Assembly (NCBI GenBank): GCA_900539185.1
Contig: UQBG01000007.1
Coordinates: 1 to 64,000, forward strand
Origin: an uncultured Clostridium sp.
Lineage (GTDB): Bacteria; Bacillota; Clostridia; Lachnospirales; Lachnospiraceae
Direction of reading: 5' to 3'
DNA length: 64,000 nt
Shown here: positions 16,484 to 25,780 of the stretch, in pieces
Layout of the letters: every line of letters begins with the position of its first letter
How positions within the stretch are numbered: the stretch's first letter is position 1
Made by a program: the position numbers and the translations under genes
The notes under the pieces: model-generated
The model's input: the letters and a program-made list of their open reading frames with translations, nothing else
Database searches by the model: none
Told to the model about the DNA's origin: nothing

Positions 16484-17650
16484 CTATTCTGCCAGCATAG
16501 CATCTGCCAGTGCATTTAACTGTACTTCATCCGCCGGCTTCTGCGCAGACCGGATCGTAACCAGCGGTTCTACCAGTGTGATATCCTTCATACTCTCCAG
16601 AGTGCTCTTCATGATCCGTCCTGCACACGGTGCCCAGGATCCATTTTCTACCAGCCCTACCTTACGCTTCTGATAGGCCTTCGACTTCAGATGTGCCAGA
16701 AAGCTCTCCATACAAGGGAATACACCGCCATCATAGCTGGCTGCTGCCAGTATCATCCGATCATAGCGGAAGGCATCCTCGATCACCTCTGCCATATCCT
16801 CTCTTGCCAGATCACTGACCACAACCTTCTCTGCACCTTTGCTTCTTAAGATCTCTGCCAGATTCTGAGCAACCTGTGCTGTATTTCCGTGAATCGATGC
16901 ATATGCGATCAGGATTCCCTTATCTTCCGGTTCATAGCTGCTCCAGGTCTGATACTTCCCGATATAATATTCCAGCTTCTCTTTTAATACCGGTCCATGC
17001 AGTGGACAAATCGTCTGTATATCCAGTGCGGCTGCCTTTTTTAGCAGGGTTGTAACCGGCCCGCCATACTTTCCTACGATATTAAAATAGTACCGTCTGG
17101 CCTCACATGCCCAGTCTTCCTCTGTATCCAACGCACCAAACTTTCCAAATGCGTCCGCAGAAAACAGCACCTTTTCCGTCTCCTCGTACTCTACCATAAC
17201 CTCCGGCCAATGAACCATCGGTGCCATCACGAAGTGTAACGTATGCTTTCCAAGCGACAGCGTATCGCCTTCCTTCACAACTACCTGTCGATCCGTAGTA
17301 TCCAGATCGATAAACTGTGGCAGCATGGCAAAGGTCTTTGCATTTCCTACCAGTTTCATATCCGGATATGCCTTTGCGACTGCTTCCACACTTCCCGAAT
17401 GATCCGGCTCCAAATGCGATAAAATCAGATATGCCGGCGTTTTTCCCTTCAGCTCCTGCTTGACTCGCTCCAGCCACTCCGTAGTCTTTCTTGCATCTAC
17501 GGTATCCATCAATGCGATCTGATCATCCAAGATCAGATAGGAGTTATAGGATACTCCGTTTGGAACTACATACTGGCTCTCAAACAGGTCAATCTCCTTA
17601 TCATCTACGCCTACATATACGATATCTTCTGATATGTACGGACTATTCAT
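16484..17650 (-). CDS. FprA-family A-type flavodiiron protein
   Basis: Reduces oxygen (or NO) to water (or N2O) in anaerobes, protecting against oxidative stress. The beta-lactamase-like domain (residues about 1-245) has the diiron motif HLEPDHSG and further His/Asp ligands; the C-terminal flavodoxin domain (about 250-388) binds FMN (YASIHGNTAQVA). 388 residues, normal length. ATG 17650 has GGAGGAG six bases upstream. Transcribed alone, downstream of the MATE gene on the same strand. Confidence 0.92.
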   Translation of the reverse strand: MNSPYISEDIVYVGVDDKEIDLFESQYVVPNGVSYNSYLILDDQIALMDTVDARKTTEWLERVKQELKGKTPAYLILSHLEPDHSGSVEAVAKAYPDMKLVGNAKTFAMLPQFIDLDTTDRQVVVKEGDTLSLGKHTLHFVMAPMVHWPEVMVEYEETEKVLFSADAFGKFGALDTEEDWACEARRYYFNIVGKYGGPVTTLLKKAAALDIQTICPLHGPVLKEKLEYYIGKYQTWSSYEPEDKGILIAYASIHGNTAQVAQNLAEILRSKGAEKVVVSDLAREDMAEVIEDAFRYDRMILAAASYDGGVFPCMESFLAHLKSKAYQKRKVGLVENGSWAPCAGRIMKSTLESMKDITLVEPLVTIRSAQKPADEVQLNALADAMLAE

Positions 17651-17705
17651 GGTATCTCCTCCATTCATCTCATGTTATCCTGTATTTCTATTCCCTAGTA
17701 TACAA

Positions 17706-19160
17706 TTATTCTGCGGATGAACGCAAGCGCAAGTGCGTCTTCTTATACCCTTTTTTATAACCGATCTGCTCTTCCTGTCCGTTCGGCTGCCGATCTCCCA
17801 GTTTCTTTTCCAGCTTCCTTCTACAGAAGAAGAATGCAGGAACCAGGAATAGATCTGCTGCCAGCCAGGCACATACATTTGCCAGACATACACTGGTAAA
17901 CCCAAAGTATGTCGGAAGTACGATTGCCACAAAGCATCTGGCCACCATCTCCAGAACTCCTGCGGTCATCGCAAATGCCGAAAAGCCCATTCCCTGAATC
18001 GTAAATCGTACGGTCAAAACCAACGTCAGCAATGGGAAGCCTATCGTATACAGTAACGTATACCGGAATGCATACCCCAGTGCCTCTGTTTCACCTTTAT
18101 TAATAAAGAGCATCGACATCTCATTTCCAAACAGCAATACCAGAACCAACATTATAACCGAAACGATCATGCATGCAAGAATCGACTGATACAGTCCCTT
18201 TGTGATCCGGTCTGTCCGTCCGGCTCCCATATTCTGTCCGGCATAGGTTGCCATTGTATTTCCCATCGCCTCCAACGGACAGGTTAGCAGGCAGTATACT
18301 TTATTTGATGCAGCTACACCTGCCACTGCGATCTCTCCAAAGGAATTCACAGCAGTCTGTAACATAATCGAACCAACCGCCGTAATCGAGTACTGCAGCC
18401 CCATCGGTATACCAATGATCGTCAGTGTCTTTAGGTATGCCTTATCCGGCTTCCAGTCTCCGGGCTGCATCTTCAGAATCTCAAACTTCCGAACCAGATA
18501 GATCAGGCTCGCAAAACCGGATACTCCCTGTGCAATGATCGTTGCCAGACCGGCTCCCTCTACATCCATTCCGAATACCGGAATAAAGAGTAGATCCAAT
18601 CCAATGTTCAGGATAGAGGAAATCACAAGAAATACAACCGGTGAACGACTGTCTCCCAACGACCGGAAAATACCGGATACCATATTATAAAGAACGGTAA
18701 ACGGAATCCCGGCAAAAATTACGACGATATAGTTATACGCATAACGCATAGCACCATCCGGGGTATTCATCCACACCAGCATCTGTCTGCACAAAACAAC
18801 GGTCAAAACCGTCATAATAACAGAAACTGCGGTACAATACCATACACTGTTCGTTACGTATCGCCGCAGTCCCTGCTCATCCTTTGCACCAAATGACTGT
18901 GCGACGGGGATCGCAAATCCACTGCAGATACCGGTACAGAACCCGATGACCAAAAAAGACAACGAGCCTGTTACACCTACGCCAGCCAATTGATTCAAGC
19001 CCAAATACTTTCCTACGATCATCGTATCTACCATATTATAAAACTGCTGGAATAACGTACCCAGAAATACCGGTATCCAGAATCCCACGATACACGCAAA
19101 CGGTTTTCCCACAGTCAAATCCTTCATTCCCGAATTCTTCTTCATAACCTCTGTTGCCAT
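17706..19160 (-). CDS. MATE-family efflux transporter
   Basis: 484 residues, twelve predicted helices in two homologous halves. N-terminal NLTVGKP-like start (DLTVGKPFACIV), QQFYNMVDTMIVG and GICSGFAIPVAQSFGAKDE in the first half, and AYAGQNMGAGRTDRI in the second are typical of MATE exporters (DinF/MepA-like), which expel drugs or metabolites using Na+ or H+. The C-terminus is a basic tail. Substrate cannot be read from sequence. Confidence 0.92.
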   Translation of the reverse strand: MATEVMKKNSGMKDLTVGKPFACIVGFWIPVFLGTLFQQFYNMVDTMIVGKYLGLNQLAGVGVTGSLSFLVIGFCTGICSGFAIPVAQSFGAKDEQGLRRYVTNSVWYCTAVSVIMTVLTVVLCRQMLVWMNTPDGAMRYAYNYIVVIFAGIPFTVLYNMVSGIFRSLGDSRSPVVFLVISSILNIGLDLLFIPVFGMDVEGAGLATIIAQGVSGFASLIYLVRKFEILKMQPGDWKPDKAYLKTLTIIGIPMGLQYSITAVGSIMLQTAVNSFGEIAVAGVAASNKVYCLLTCPLEAMGNTMATYAGQNMGAGRTDRITKGLYQSILACMIVSVIMLVLVLLFGNEMSMLFINKGETEALGYAFRYTLLYTIGFPLLTLVLTVRFTIQGMGFSAFAMTAGVLEMVARCFVAIVLPTYFGFTSVCLANVCAWLAADLFLVPAFFFCRRKLEKKLGDRQPNGQEEQIGYKKGYKKTHLRLRSSAE

Positions 19161-19312
19161 CTCATTACCTCCTTACCTTTCAGGTTTCAAATCGTGATGA
19201 TTATAGCAAATCCACTCCCGGTCTTAAAGGTAATAAAATGACATGATAATAGGTCAATTTGGACTTTTTTTACATTCTTTTATTCAATTATCATTCCTAT
19301 AAAACTGACAGA

Positions 19313-20545
19313 TTAATATAATGGGTACCGATCTGTAATATCCTTAACCAGTGCCATTGCTTTTGCATTATCCTTATCAATCACTGCTGCACGGATCGCA
19401 TCTGCTATGATGATCATATCGGACTCTACCGTACCTCTGGATGTGATCGCCGGTGTACCCAGACGAATACCGGACGTAACAAACGGAGACTTCGGATCAT
19501 TTGGAACGGTGTTCTTATTACAGGTAATATTAACTGAATCCAGAAGCTTCTCTACTTCCTTTCCTGTCATCTCCAGATTCTGAAGATCGACCAACATCAG
19601 ATGATTATCGGTACCATCGGATACGATCTTGAAACCTCTCTCCTGCAGTGCCTTGCACAGAGTTGCTGCATTCTTCACGATCTGCTTCTGATACTCCTTA
19701 TACTCCGGTGTCAGACATTCCTTCAGGCATACAGCCTTTGCTGCTATTACATGCATCAGAGGACCACCCTGAATACCAGGGAATACTGCTTTATTGAAGT
19801 TAAACTTCTCATTTACCTCATTGCTGGATAAGATCATACCACCACGTGGTCCACGCAGTGTCTTATGCGTCGTTGTTGTTGTAACATGTGCATACGGAAT
19901 CGGGCTCATATGCAGACCTGCTGCTACCAGACCTGCGATGTGTGCCATATCTACCATCAGATATGCGCCTACTTCATCTGCGATCTCACGGAATCTCTTA
20001 AAATCAATCGCACGGGCATATGCACTGGCTCCGGCCACGATCAGTTTTGGCTTGCACTCCTTTGCAATCCGCAGTACTTCATCATAGTCGATAAAGCCCT
20101 CATCATTTACTCCATAAGGAACCACATGAAAATACTTACCGGACATATTTACCGGGCTGCCGTGTGTCAGATGTCCGCCATGTGCCAGGTTCATTCCCAT
20201 AAAGGTATCGCCCGGGTTCATAATGGCAAAAAAGGCTGCCATATTTGCCTGTGCGCCGGAATGTGGCTGTACATTTACATATTCACAGCCAAAGATCTGC
20301 TTTGCACGCTCGATTGCAAGATTCTCAACTACATCTACATATTCACAGCCACCATAGTAACGCTTTCCCGGATATCCTTCGGCATACTTATTGGTCAATG
20401 GACTTCCCATAGCTGCCATAACTGCCTTACTTACAAAGTTCTCGGACGCGATCAGCTCGATGTGGCTATTCTGTCTTCCTACTTCGTCCTGAATCGCAGC
20501 CGCAATCTCAGGATCTACTTTGGTGATCTCATCAAAACTATACAT
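19313..20545 (-). CDS. glyA: Serine hydroxymethyltransferase
   Basis: PLP enzyme converting serine and tetrahydrofolate to glycine and 5,10-methylene-THF, the main one-carbon source. 410 residues. IELIASENFVS, the PLP lysine in TTTTHKTLRGPRGG (about residue 228) and the GGPLMH segment are all present. GAGGAGGAA precedes the ATG. Transcribed alone after the terminator of the fatty-acid-like operon. Confidence 0.97.
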   Translation of the reverse strand: MYSFDEITKVDPEIAAAIQDEVGRQNSHIELIASENFVSKAVMAAMGSPLTNKYAEGYPGKRYYGGCEYVDVVENLAIERAKQIFGCEYVNVQPHSGAQANMAAFFAIMNPGDTFMGMNLAHGGHLTHGSPVNMSGKYFHVVPYGVNDEGFIDYDEVLRIAKECKPKLIVAGASAYARAIDFKRFREIADEVGAYLMVDMAHIAGLVAAGLHMSPIPYAHVTTTTTHKTLRGPRGGMILSSNEVNEKFNFNKAVFPGIQGGPLMHVIAAKAVCLKECLTPEYKEYQKQIVKNAATLCKALQERGFKIVSDGTDNHLMLVDLQNLEMTGKEVEKLLDSVNITCNKNTVPNDPKSPFVTSGIRLGTPAITSRGTVESDMIIIADAIRAAVIDKDNAKAMALVKDITDRYPLY

Positions 20546-20617
20546 GTGTATTCCTCCTCGTTCTTATATCTGTATTTACATCCCCTTTATCATACCTTTT
20601 TTTCTTCTTCTACGCAA

Positions 20618-20655
20618 GAAAAAAAGGACAGATCCCATTCATATGGTATCTATCC
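20618..20655 (-). terminator. Terminator of the KS-CLF operon
   Basis: A 13-bp stem (20626-20638 with 20643-20655, one wobble and one mismatch) is followed on the minus strand by TTTTTTT, 21 bases after the DUF308 gene stop. It marks the downstream end of the acyltransferase-to-DUF308 operon. Confidence 0.75.
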
Positions 20656-20676
20656 TCTTCTTTATTCTTCATCGTT

Positions 20677-21285
20677 TCATTCCGTCTTATGGTCTTTTTC
20701 ATCCTCCGACAGTCCAAACCGCTCCTCCAGATTCTTCTTCTTTGCCCGAATCCTTACCGTATAAGCAGTGATCCATATATTGACCAGTCCGTCTACGATC
20801 AATGAAACTGCCAGCAGTACAAACTGTGGAATCTCATCCAGATATGGTGCCAGTAAGGCTACGATCCCTACCAGAACTACCAACACGGCTGTCAGCAGCA
20901 TAATAAACCACTTCGGAACCCCGAACTTCCTTGCATCCAATGCCGTCTGAAGCTTCAATAGTCCATCCAGAAATACATAGATTCCGATTGTGATGGATAT
21001 CGCCTGCGGATTCCGGTTTCCTACGATCAGGAACAGGATGCCTATAATCAACAGGAACAGCCCCGCCGCAAAATCGAACTGAAATGCCAGCCGGTACAGA
21101 TCATTGGAAAAGTATCCCAACATCTTTGCACCACCCACCAGAATACACAACGCACCTATGATCACGATCTCCTGTCTGATTCCCAGCCCGGTAAACAACA
21201 ACAGGAATAAGCCAACGACCGCCATAAAGGAATAAATAATTAAATTAAAGATTTTTGCCTGTTTGACAATATCATATTTGTTCAT
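20677..21285 (-). CDS. DUF308-like multi-helix membrane protein
   Basis: 202 residues with six hydrophobic segments in pairs (for example residues 13-33, 39-56, 70-90) and a charged cytoplasmic C-terminus (KKKNLEERFGLSEDEKD). It resembles DUF308/HdeD-type proteins, whose biochemical role is unknown. It is the last gene of the acyltransferase-ACP-KS operon, 12 bases behind the oxidoreductase gene. In that context it might handle or tolerate the product at the membrane; that is inference only. Confidence 0.7.
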   Translation of the reverse strand: MNKYDIVKQAKIFNLIIYSFMAVVGLFLLLFTGLGIRQEIVIIGALCILVGGAKMLGYFSNDLYRLAFQFDFAAGLFLLIIGILFLIVGNRNPQAISITIGIYVFLDGLLKLQTALDARKFGVPKWFIMLLTAVLVVLVGIVALLAPYLDEIPQFVLLAVSLIVDGLVNIWITAYTVRIRAKKKNLEERFGLSEDEKDHKTE

Positions 21286-21297
21286 ATTCTCACTACT

Positions 21298-22002
21298 TTA
21301 CATTCTTTCCTGCCAATACCGTTTAATCAGTACTTCAAAGGTTCTTGGCGATACCATTTGTTTCATTAACGACTGACTACGCTCCTCTGAAATCTGTCCA
21401 TTCGCATAGTATTCCCGTCCTGCCTGCTTCACTTCCTCCAGATAGTTCACTACCTGTCTGGTTCGGCTGCCGGCCTGAAGAAGTTCTCCCTGCGCACATA
21501 AAATGCTTGTGAAGTTTCCTTCTCCGCATATCAGGTCATACTCCTTTAGCAGCCCTTCAAACATTGTATCCATAGATACATATCCACAGGATGAGATTAC
21601 AACCAGCTTCTTATCCTTCAGACTGTGTTCCTCCATCTCCAGAATCGAATGGAACGTATCCTCCGGACTTCCTTCATAGCGCTTGGTAAATAACAGACAA
21701 CGCTCCGTCATCATCCGCATGCGGGATGGCATACCGGCAAAATATAATGGAAAGCTTTCTATAATAATATCTGCTTCCAGAATATCCTGATAGATCTCCT
21801 GCATATCATCCTTTACCGCACACTGTCCCGGTGTTTTTGTCCAGCAGGAGAAGCACCCCATACACGGATGAATATCCTTTTCCCGCAGCGTTATATACTT
21901 CACTTCCGCCGTATCCGGAAACCCATCTACAAATGCATGTGTCAGCCACATCGTATTACTACGCTCACCCTTTGGGCTTCCGTTTATTACTAATACTTTC
22001 AT
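21298..22002 (-). CDS. NADPH-dependent FMN reductase / flavodoxin-fold oxidoreductase
   Basis: 234 residues. KVLVINGSPKGERSNT is the FMN phosphate-binding loop of the NADPH-dependent FMN reductase fold. CMGCFSCW is a Cys motif common in iron-sulfur flavoproteins of this type. Start ATG 22002 was chosen because GAGGTGA lies seven bases before it. It follows fabZ by ten bases. In this operon it may reduce an enoyl or other unsaturated intermediate, replacing a conventional enoyl reductase, or act in redox tailoring; untested inference. Confidence 0.8.
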   Translation of the reverse strand: MKVLVINGSPKGERSNTMWLTHAFVDGFPDTAEVKYITLREKDIHPCMGCFSCWTKTPGQCAVKDDMQEIYQDILEADIIIESFPLYFAGMPSRMRMMTERCLLFTKRYEGSPEDTFHSILEMEEHSLKDKKLVVISSCGYVSMDTMFEGLLKEYDLICGEGNFTSILCAQGELLQAGSRTRQVVNYLEEVKQAGREYYANGQISEERSQSLMKQMVSPRTFEVLIKRYWQERM

Positions 22003-22012
22003 GCCATTCACC

Positions 22013-22462
22013 TCAGGCTTCTTCGCTGAATACGCTTTCCTTATCTACCGCTGTAAACAGCATACCGCCCTTTGCTCTCAGCTTTCCGTCTGTAAAGATC
22101 TCCGCGTTGAACTCATATAAGCCGGTTCCTGCTCTCAGACACTCTACCTTGATCTCGAGACGGTCGCCCGGAATCACAGCCTTTACAAACTTAAAGTCCT
22201 TCACCTTTAACAACACATAGATCTTGCTGTCATCCACGCCATCCTGTTCGATGACCAGTGAACACAACTGTGCTGCCGTCTCAATCAGCAGAACGCCCGG
22301 CATGATCGGATATCCCGGCATATGTCCCTGAAAATAGGGTTCATTGACCGATACACACTTAATCCCTGTCGCCGACTTTCCCGGTGTCAGTTCTGTTACC
22401 CGCTCAATCATCTGAAAGGGTGGTCTTTGTCTCATACGTTCATTAATCTCTAAGAGGTTCAT
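22013..22462 (-). CDS. FabZ-like 3-hydroxyacyl-ACP dehydratase
   Basis: Hot-dog-fold dehydratase, 149 residues from ATG 22462, which overlaps the fabG-like stop codon by four bases (ATGA). GHMPGYPIMPGVLLIETAAQ holds the catalytic His and the Glu of the partner helix, matching FabZ. It should remove water from 3-hydroxyacyl-ACP to give trans-2-enoyl-ACP. Part of the KS-CLF operon and probably a pathway-specific paralogue; the symbol is left empty because the primary-metabolism copy may be elsewhere. Confidence 0.9.
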   Translation of the reverse strand: MNLLEINERMRQRPPFQMIERVTELTPGKSATGIKCVSVNEPYFQGHMPGYPIMPGVLLIETAAQLCSLVIEQDGVDDSKIYVLLKVKDFKFVKAVIPGDRLEIKVECLRAGTGLYEFNAEIFTDGKLRAKGGMLFTAVDKESVFSEEA

Positions 22463-23190
22463 AGGCTCAGTCCTCCATCCATAACGATCGTCTGTCCGGT
22501 CACATATGCCATATCGTCTGAGCATAATGTCCGTACCAGCTTTCCAACCTCTTCCGCTTCACCAAAGCGTCCCAGCGGGACAGTCTTCAGATGCTCTGCC
22601 CGCTGCTCCTCCGGAATCTGATCGATCATATCCGTAGCAATAAAGCCCGGTGCTACCGCATTTACACGGATACCGTACTGCGCCAGCTCCTTTGCCAGTG
22701 TCGCAGTCATTGCATTCACAGCTCCCTTGGTTGCACTGTACACGCTCTGTCCCGGAATTGCTACAATCGAGCTTACCGATGAAATATTCACGATACATCC
22801 CTTTTTCTTACGCATCATCTTCAGGGCTGCGTTCTGTGCACAATGAAAATATCCCTTGATATTAATACTCAAGCTTCGTTCCAGAGAGTCCTCCGGCAGC
22901 ATCAAAAGATACTTATCATCTACAACTCCGGCATTATTTACCAGAACATCGATACTGTCAAACTCCTTTCCCGCTGTACGGAACATTGCCTGAACCGCCT
23001 TTAGGTCTGCGGTATCTGCCTGAATCGCCAGTGCCCGCTGCCCCAGACTTTCAATCTCCTGAACGACTGCCTGTGCTGCCGCCTCATTTGACACATAATT
23101 CACTACTATATCATAGCCCGCTTTTGCAAGCTCTATCGCACAGGCCTTCCCGATTCCACGGGAAGCACCTGTTACAATTGCTGTACTCAT
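22459..23190 (-). CDS. FabG-like 3-oxoacyl-ACP reductase (SDR)
   Basis: 243-residue short-chain dehydrogenase. VTGASRGIGKA binds the nucleotide, NNAG is at about 86-89, and the catalytic triad is Ser (NISSVSS), Tyr and Lys (YSATKGAV). AGAERAEH-like substrate region and the C-terminal YVTGQTIVMDGG are typical of FabG. It reduces 3-oxoacyl-ACP with NADPH. Overlaps the dehydratase gene downstream and lies 25 bases behind the fused ketosynthase gene. Confidence 0.92.
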   Translation of the reverse strand: MSTAIVTGASRGIGKACAIELAKAGYDIVVNYVSNEAAAQAVVQEIESLGQRALAIQADTADLKAVQAMFRTAGKEFDSIDVLVNNAGVVDDKYLLMLPEDSLERSLSINIKGYFHCAQNAALKMMRKKKGCIVNISSVSSIVAIPGQSVYSATKGAVNAMTATLAKELAQYGIRVNAVAPGFIATDMIDQIPEEQRAEHLKTVPLGRFGEAEEVGKLVRTLCSDDMAYVTGQTIVMDGGLSL

Positions 23191-23215
23191 ATCTGTATAT
23201 CCTCCTGTCTGATTC

Positions 23216-25429
23216 TTAACAGTTCTTCAGTACGACTGCTGTATAAGAACCGCAGCCATAGGATACTGCCAGTGCGCTCTCCACACTGCCGTCATCAATT
23301 GCATTGGCTGCTGTCACCAACTGTGCATTTGCACTGGCTGCCCGACAGTCTCCGGTCTCTGTTCTTACATCCAGAACCTTCTTATCACCAAAGATCTCTG
23401 CCAGTACTGCCTGCTCCTTCGTCTGCTTTTCACTCTGATTGCTGATCACCGCATAGACATTCTCGATGCCATCTGCCTGATAGCCTGCACGCTCCAATGC
23501 CTTCGTGATCGCATCCTTCATAGCCTGTGCCTCCGGATACTCTGCTGTTCCGGCAGAATGTGTACAGGCATAGCCCGCTACCTCCGCATACTTATGTGCC
23601 TGTCGATTCTCGGCACTGTCTGCAGTCTCCAATACAATGGTCGAGCTGCCTTCACCTAATGTATTCTCACCATTGATCTTGCTGTGCTCATAGAAGAAGG
23701 TCACCATATCAGAACCCTCGTCTGTTCCGGCTGCCAACATGATATCTTCATTTCCTTTTTCCAGAACATCACATGCATATGCAACACTCTGAAGACCTGC
23801 CTGTGTGCCGTTTGCCACCGTTGCACAGTAGCCTTTGGTCTTTGTGAAGATGGAGAAATGTCCACCTGCAGCATTGTATACGGTATTCGGGAATGTAAAT
23901 GCACTACCGGCAGTTGCACCCTTATCGCAGATATTCTTCTGGAAGTTCGATACCTCGGTCACAGGTCCGGCAGAGGTTCCGATAATCGTTCCGATCCGTC
24001 GCTCATTCTCTTCAGATACTGTGATTCCGGCACTCTTTAATGCATCGATACCACTTACCAGCTGTAACTGACTGAACTTATCCAGCTTCCGGAATACACC
24101 CAGCTTCACACCGCGTTCCGTGAAGTCTTTCATATCCAGTTCCACGGTTGCAACCTTGGCCGCTTCCTCTGTCTTCCGGCTCAATACCTGTCCATAACCG
24201 GTGATATACAGCTTCTTCTTCGCTGCTTCTTCCTGCTCCTTTGCTTCCTTTGCAAAGATGATGCTGGCATTGGTTCCGCCAAATGCAAAAGAGTTTGACA
24301 TCGCCATCGGAATCTCTTTCTTCCGGCTGTCATTTGCAACAAAATCCAGATCTCCGGCCTTTTCCTTCAGAGCTACCTTATCTTCCTCTGAGTATCCGAT
24401 CGTCGGAGGTAAAATATCCTCGCTCACTGCCTTTACGGTAAAGACTGCCTCTACTGCACCGGCGGCACCCAGACAGTGACCGGTCATAGACTTCGTGGAG
24501 CTGACGGATACATCCGTTCCATCAAAGATCGTATGCAGAGATAAGAACTCTGCCTCGTCATTCTTTGCCGTTCCGGTTCCATGTGCATTCACATAGGCAA
24601 TATCTGCCGGAGCTACCTCCGCAGACTTCAGTGCCCGCTTGATAACATCCATCTGACCTTCTCCGGAAGGATCCGGTGCAGTGATGTGATATGCATCACA
24701 GTTTACACCATAGCCCGCTACCTCACAGTAGATCTTTGCTCCTCTGGCAACTGCATGCTCATACTCCTCTACAACCAGGATACCAGAGCCTTCGCCCAAT
24801 GTGATACCATGACTGTGATTTAATGGAGAGCATGGTTCTTCTGATAACGCATGCAGGGCATGGAAGCCTGCAAACGCCAGTGAAGAAAACGGATCCGTAC
24901 CACCGGCCAGGAATATGTCACCACTGCCTGAACGAATCAGATCACAGGCATATGCAATACTCATAGTACCTGCGGCACAGGCATTTACGATATTTGCCGT
25001 TACGCCATTCAGTCCCAGATATGCGGCTGCATTATTTGCAATGGAGGAAGCTGCCATATTTGGAATCCGGCTGTCATCCTCTTTGCCTTCCTTCTGTGCA
25101 GTCAGATATTCATCGATACTGACTGCTCCGCCGATACAGCTGCCTACGATCACACCAGCCTGTCCGGCTGCTGTCTTTGTCAGACCGGCATCCTCAATGG
25201 CTTCCTCAGCCGCCTTGATACACAGTCTGGCCGAACGATCATACTGTGGTGCCGGGAGATCGTCACAGAAGACTTCTCCGCCCAGATTGGCATAGCAGCC
25301 TTCTGTATTTACAGACTTTACAACACCCAGTCCGGACTTTCCTGCCTGAATGCTGTCCCAGCTTTCCTTAACATCATTTCCGACCGGACATATGATTCCC
25401 AGTCCGGTAATTACGCACCGTTTCTTCAT
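23216..25429 (-). CDS. Fused ketosynthase and degenerate ketosynthase (KS-CLF-like)
   Basis: 737 residues carrying two thiolase-fold ketosynthase units. Unit 1 (about 1-395) is a complete FabF-like enzyme: Cys151 (VNACAAGT), His283 (NAHGTGT) and His318 (MTGHCLGAAGA). Unit 2 (about 405-737) has the same fold markers (IGTIIGTSAGP, AYACDVLEKG, TLGEGSSTIVLE), but by hand alignment the three catalytic positions read Thr542 (VANGTQAG), Ser663 (VISNQSEK) and Asp694 (ETGDCRAAS). An inactive partner subunit is what defines chain-length factors of type II polyketide and aryl-polyene systems; here it is fused to the active unit instead of being a separate gene. It lies three bases after the ACP gene and should condense malonyl-ACP units. 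Unit 2 is also about 60-70 residues shorter than unit 1. Confidence 0.9.
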   Translation of the reverse strand: MKKRCVITGLGIICPVGNDVKESWDSIQAGKSGLGVVKSVNTEGCYANLGGEVFCDDLPAPQYDRSARLCIKAAEEAIEDAGLTKTAAGQAGVIVGSCIGGAVSIDEYLTAQKEGKEDDSRIPNMAASSIANNAAAYLGLNGVTANIVNACAAGTMSIAYACDLIRSGSGDIFLAGGTDPFSSLAFAGFHALHALSEEPCSPLNHSHGITLGEGSGILVVEEYEHAVARGAKIYCEVAGYGVNCDAYHITAPDPSGEGQMDVIKRALKSAEVAPADIAYVNAHGTGTAKNDEAEFLSLHTIFDGTDVSVSSTKSMTGHCLGAAGAVEAVFTVKAVSEDILPPTIGYSEEDKVALKEKAGDLDFVANDSRKKEIPMAMSNSFAFGGTNASIIFAKEAKEQEEAAKKKLYITGYGQVLSRKTEEAAKVATVELDMKDFTERGVKLGVFRKLDKFSQLQLVSGIDALKSAGITVSEENERRIGTIIGTSAGPVTEVSNFQKNICDKGATAGSAFTFPNTVYNAAGGHFSIFTKTKGYCATVANGTQAGLQSVAYACDVLEKGNEDIMLAAGTDEGSDMVTFFYEHSKINGENTLGEGSSTIVLETADSAENRQAHKYAEVAGYACTHSAGTAEYPEAQAMKDAITKALERAGYQADGIENVYAVISNQSEKQTKEQAVLAEIFGDKKVLDVRTETGDCRAASANAQLVTAANAIDDGSVESALAVSYGCGSYTAVVLKNC

Positions 25430-25432
25430 GAA

Positions 25433-25681
25433 TTAAGCCTCCGCATTTTCCATTACATAGTTTGTCAGTGAATTAATATCTCTGAAGTTTGTCTTATCTA
25501 CGCCTGTCATATTTACGCCAAACATATCATCAATACCTGCGATGATCTCTAATGAATCTACAGAATCCAGACCGATCTCGCCACCGAATAACTCTGCATC
25601 ATCCTCTAACATCTCTGCCGGGATTCTTAAGTTCTCTACTAACATATCCTTAATCTTTGCTGCTACTTCTGCTCTTTCCAT
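25433..25681 (-). CDS. Pathway acyl carrier protein
   Basis: 82 residues, acidic, four-helix ACP. The phosphopantetheine attachment site is Ser40 in IGLDSVDSLEI. The insertion FGGEIGLDS gives a slightly longer loop 1 than AcpP. It lies three bases before the fused ketosynthase gene and 100 bases after the acyltransferase gene. It should carry the growing chain for this operon; a 4'-phosphopantetheinyl transferase is not encoded here, so the cell's general enzyme must activate it. Confidence 0.93.
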   Translation of the reverse strand: MERAEVAAKIKDMLVENLRIPAEMLEDDAELFGGEIGLDSVDSLEIIAGIDDMFGVNMTGVDKTNFRDINSLTNYVMENAEA

Positions 25682-25780
25682 GGTTTTTCTTCCTTTCTCT
25701 CATAACATATTGTTTGTATATATGAAGCTTACGCTTCTTCATCAAGCACACTGTGCTTAATTCCGCTGTTTCTCTGCCTG
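25682..25780 (-). other. Acyltransferase-ACP gap with two small hairpins
   Basis: The minus-strand RNA contains AAGCACAGTGTGCTT (6-bp stem) and GAAGCGTAAGCTTC (5-bp stem) close together, with no U-run. They could be processing or stability elements that raise ACP expression over the acyltransferase; this is conjecture from position only. Confidence 0.35.

Noticed and set aside
19865..20764. 299-codon plus-strand frame opposite glyA
   Set aside because: Covers glyA and its terminator, contains no recognisable domain, and its composition follows from reverse-reading glyA codons.
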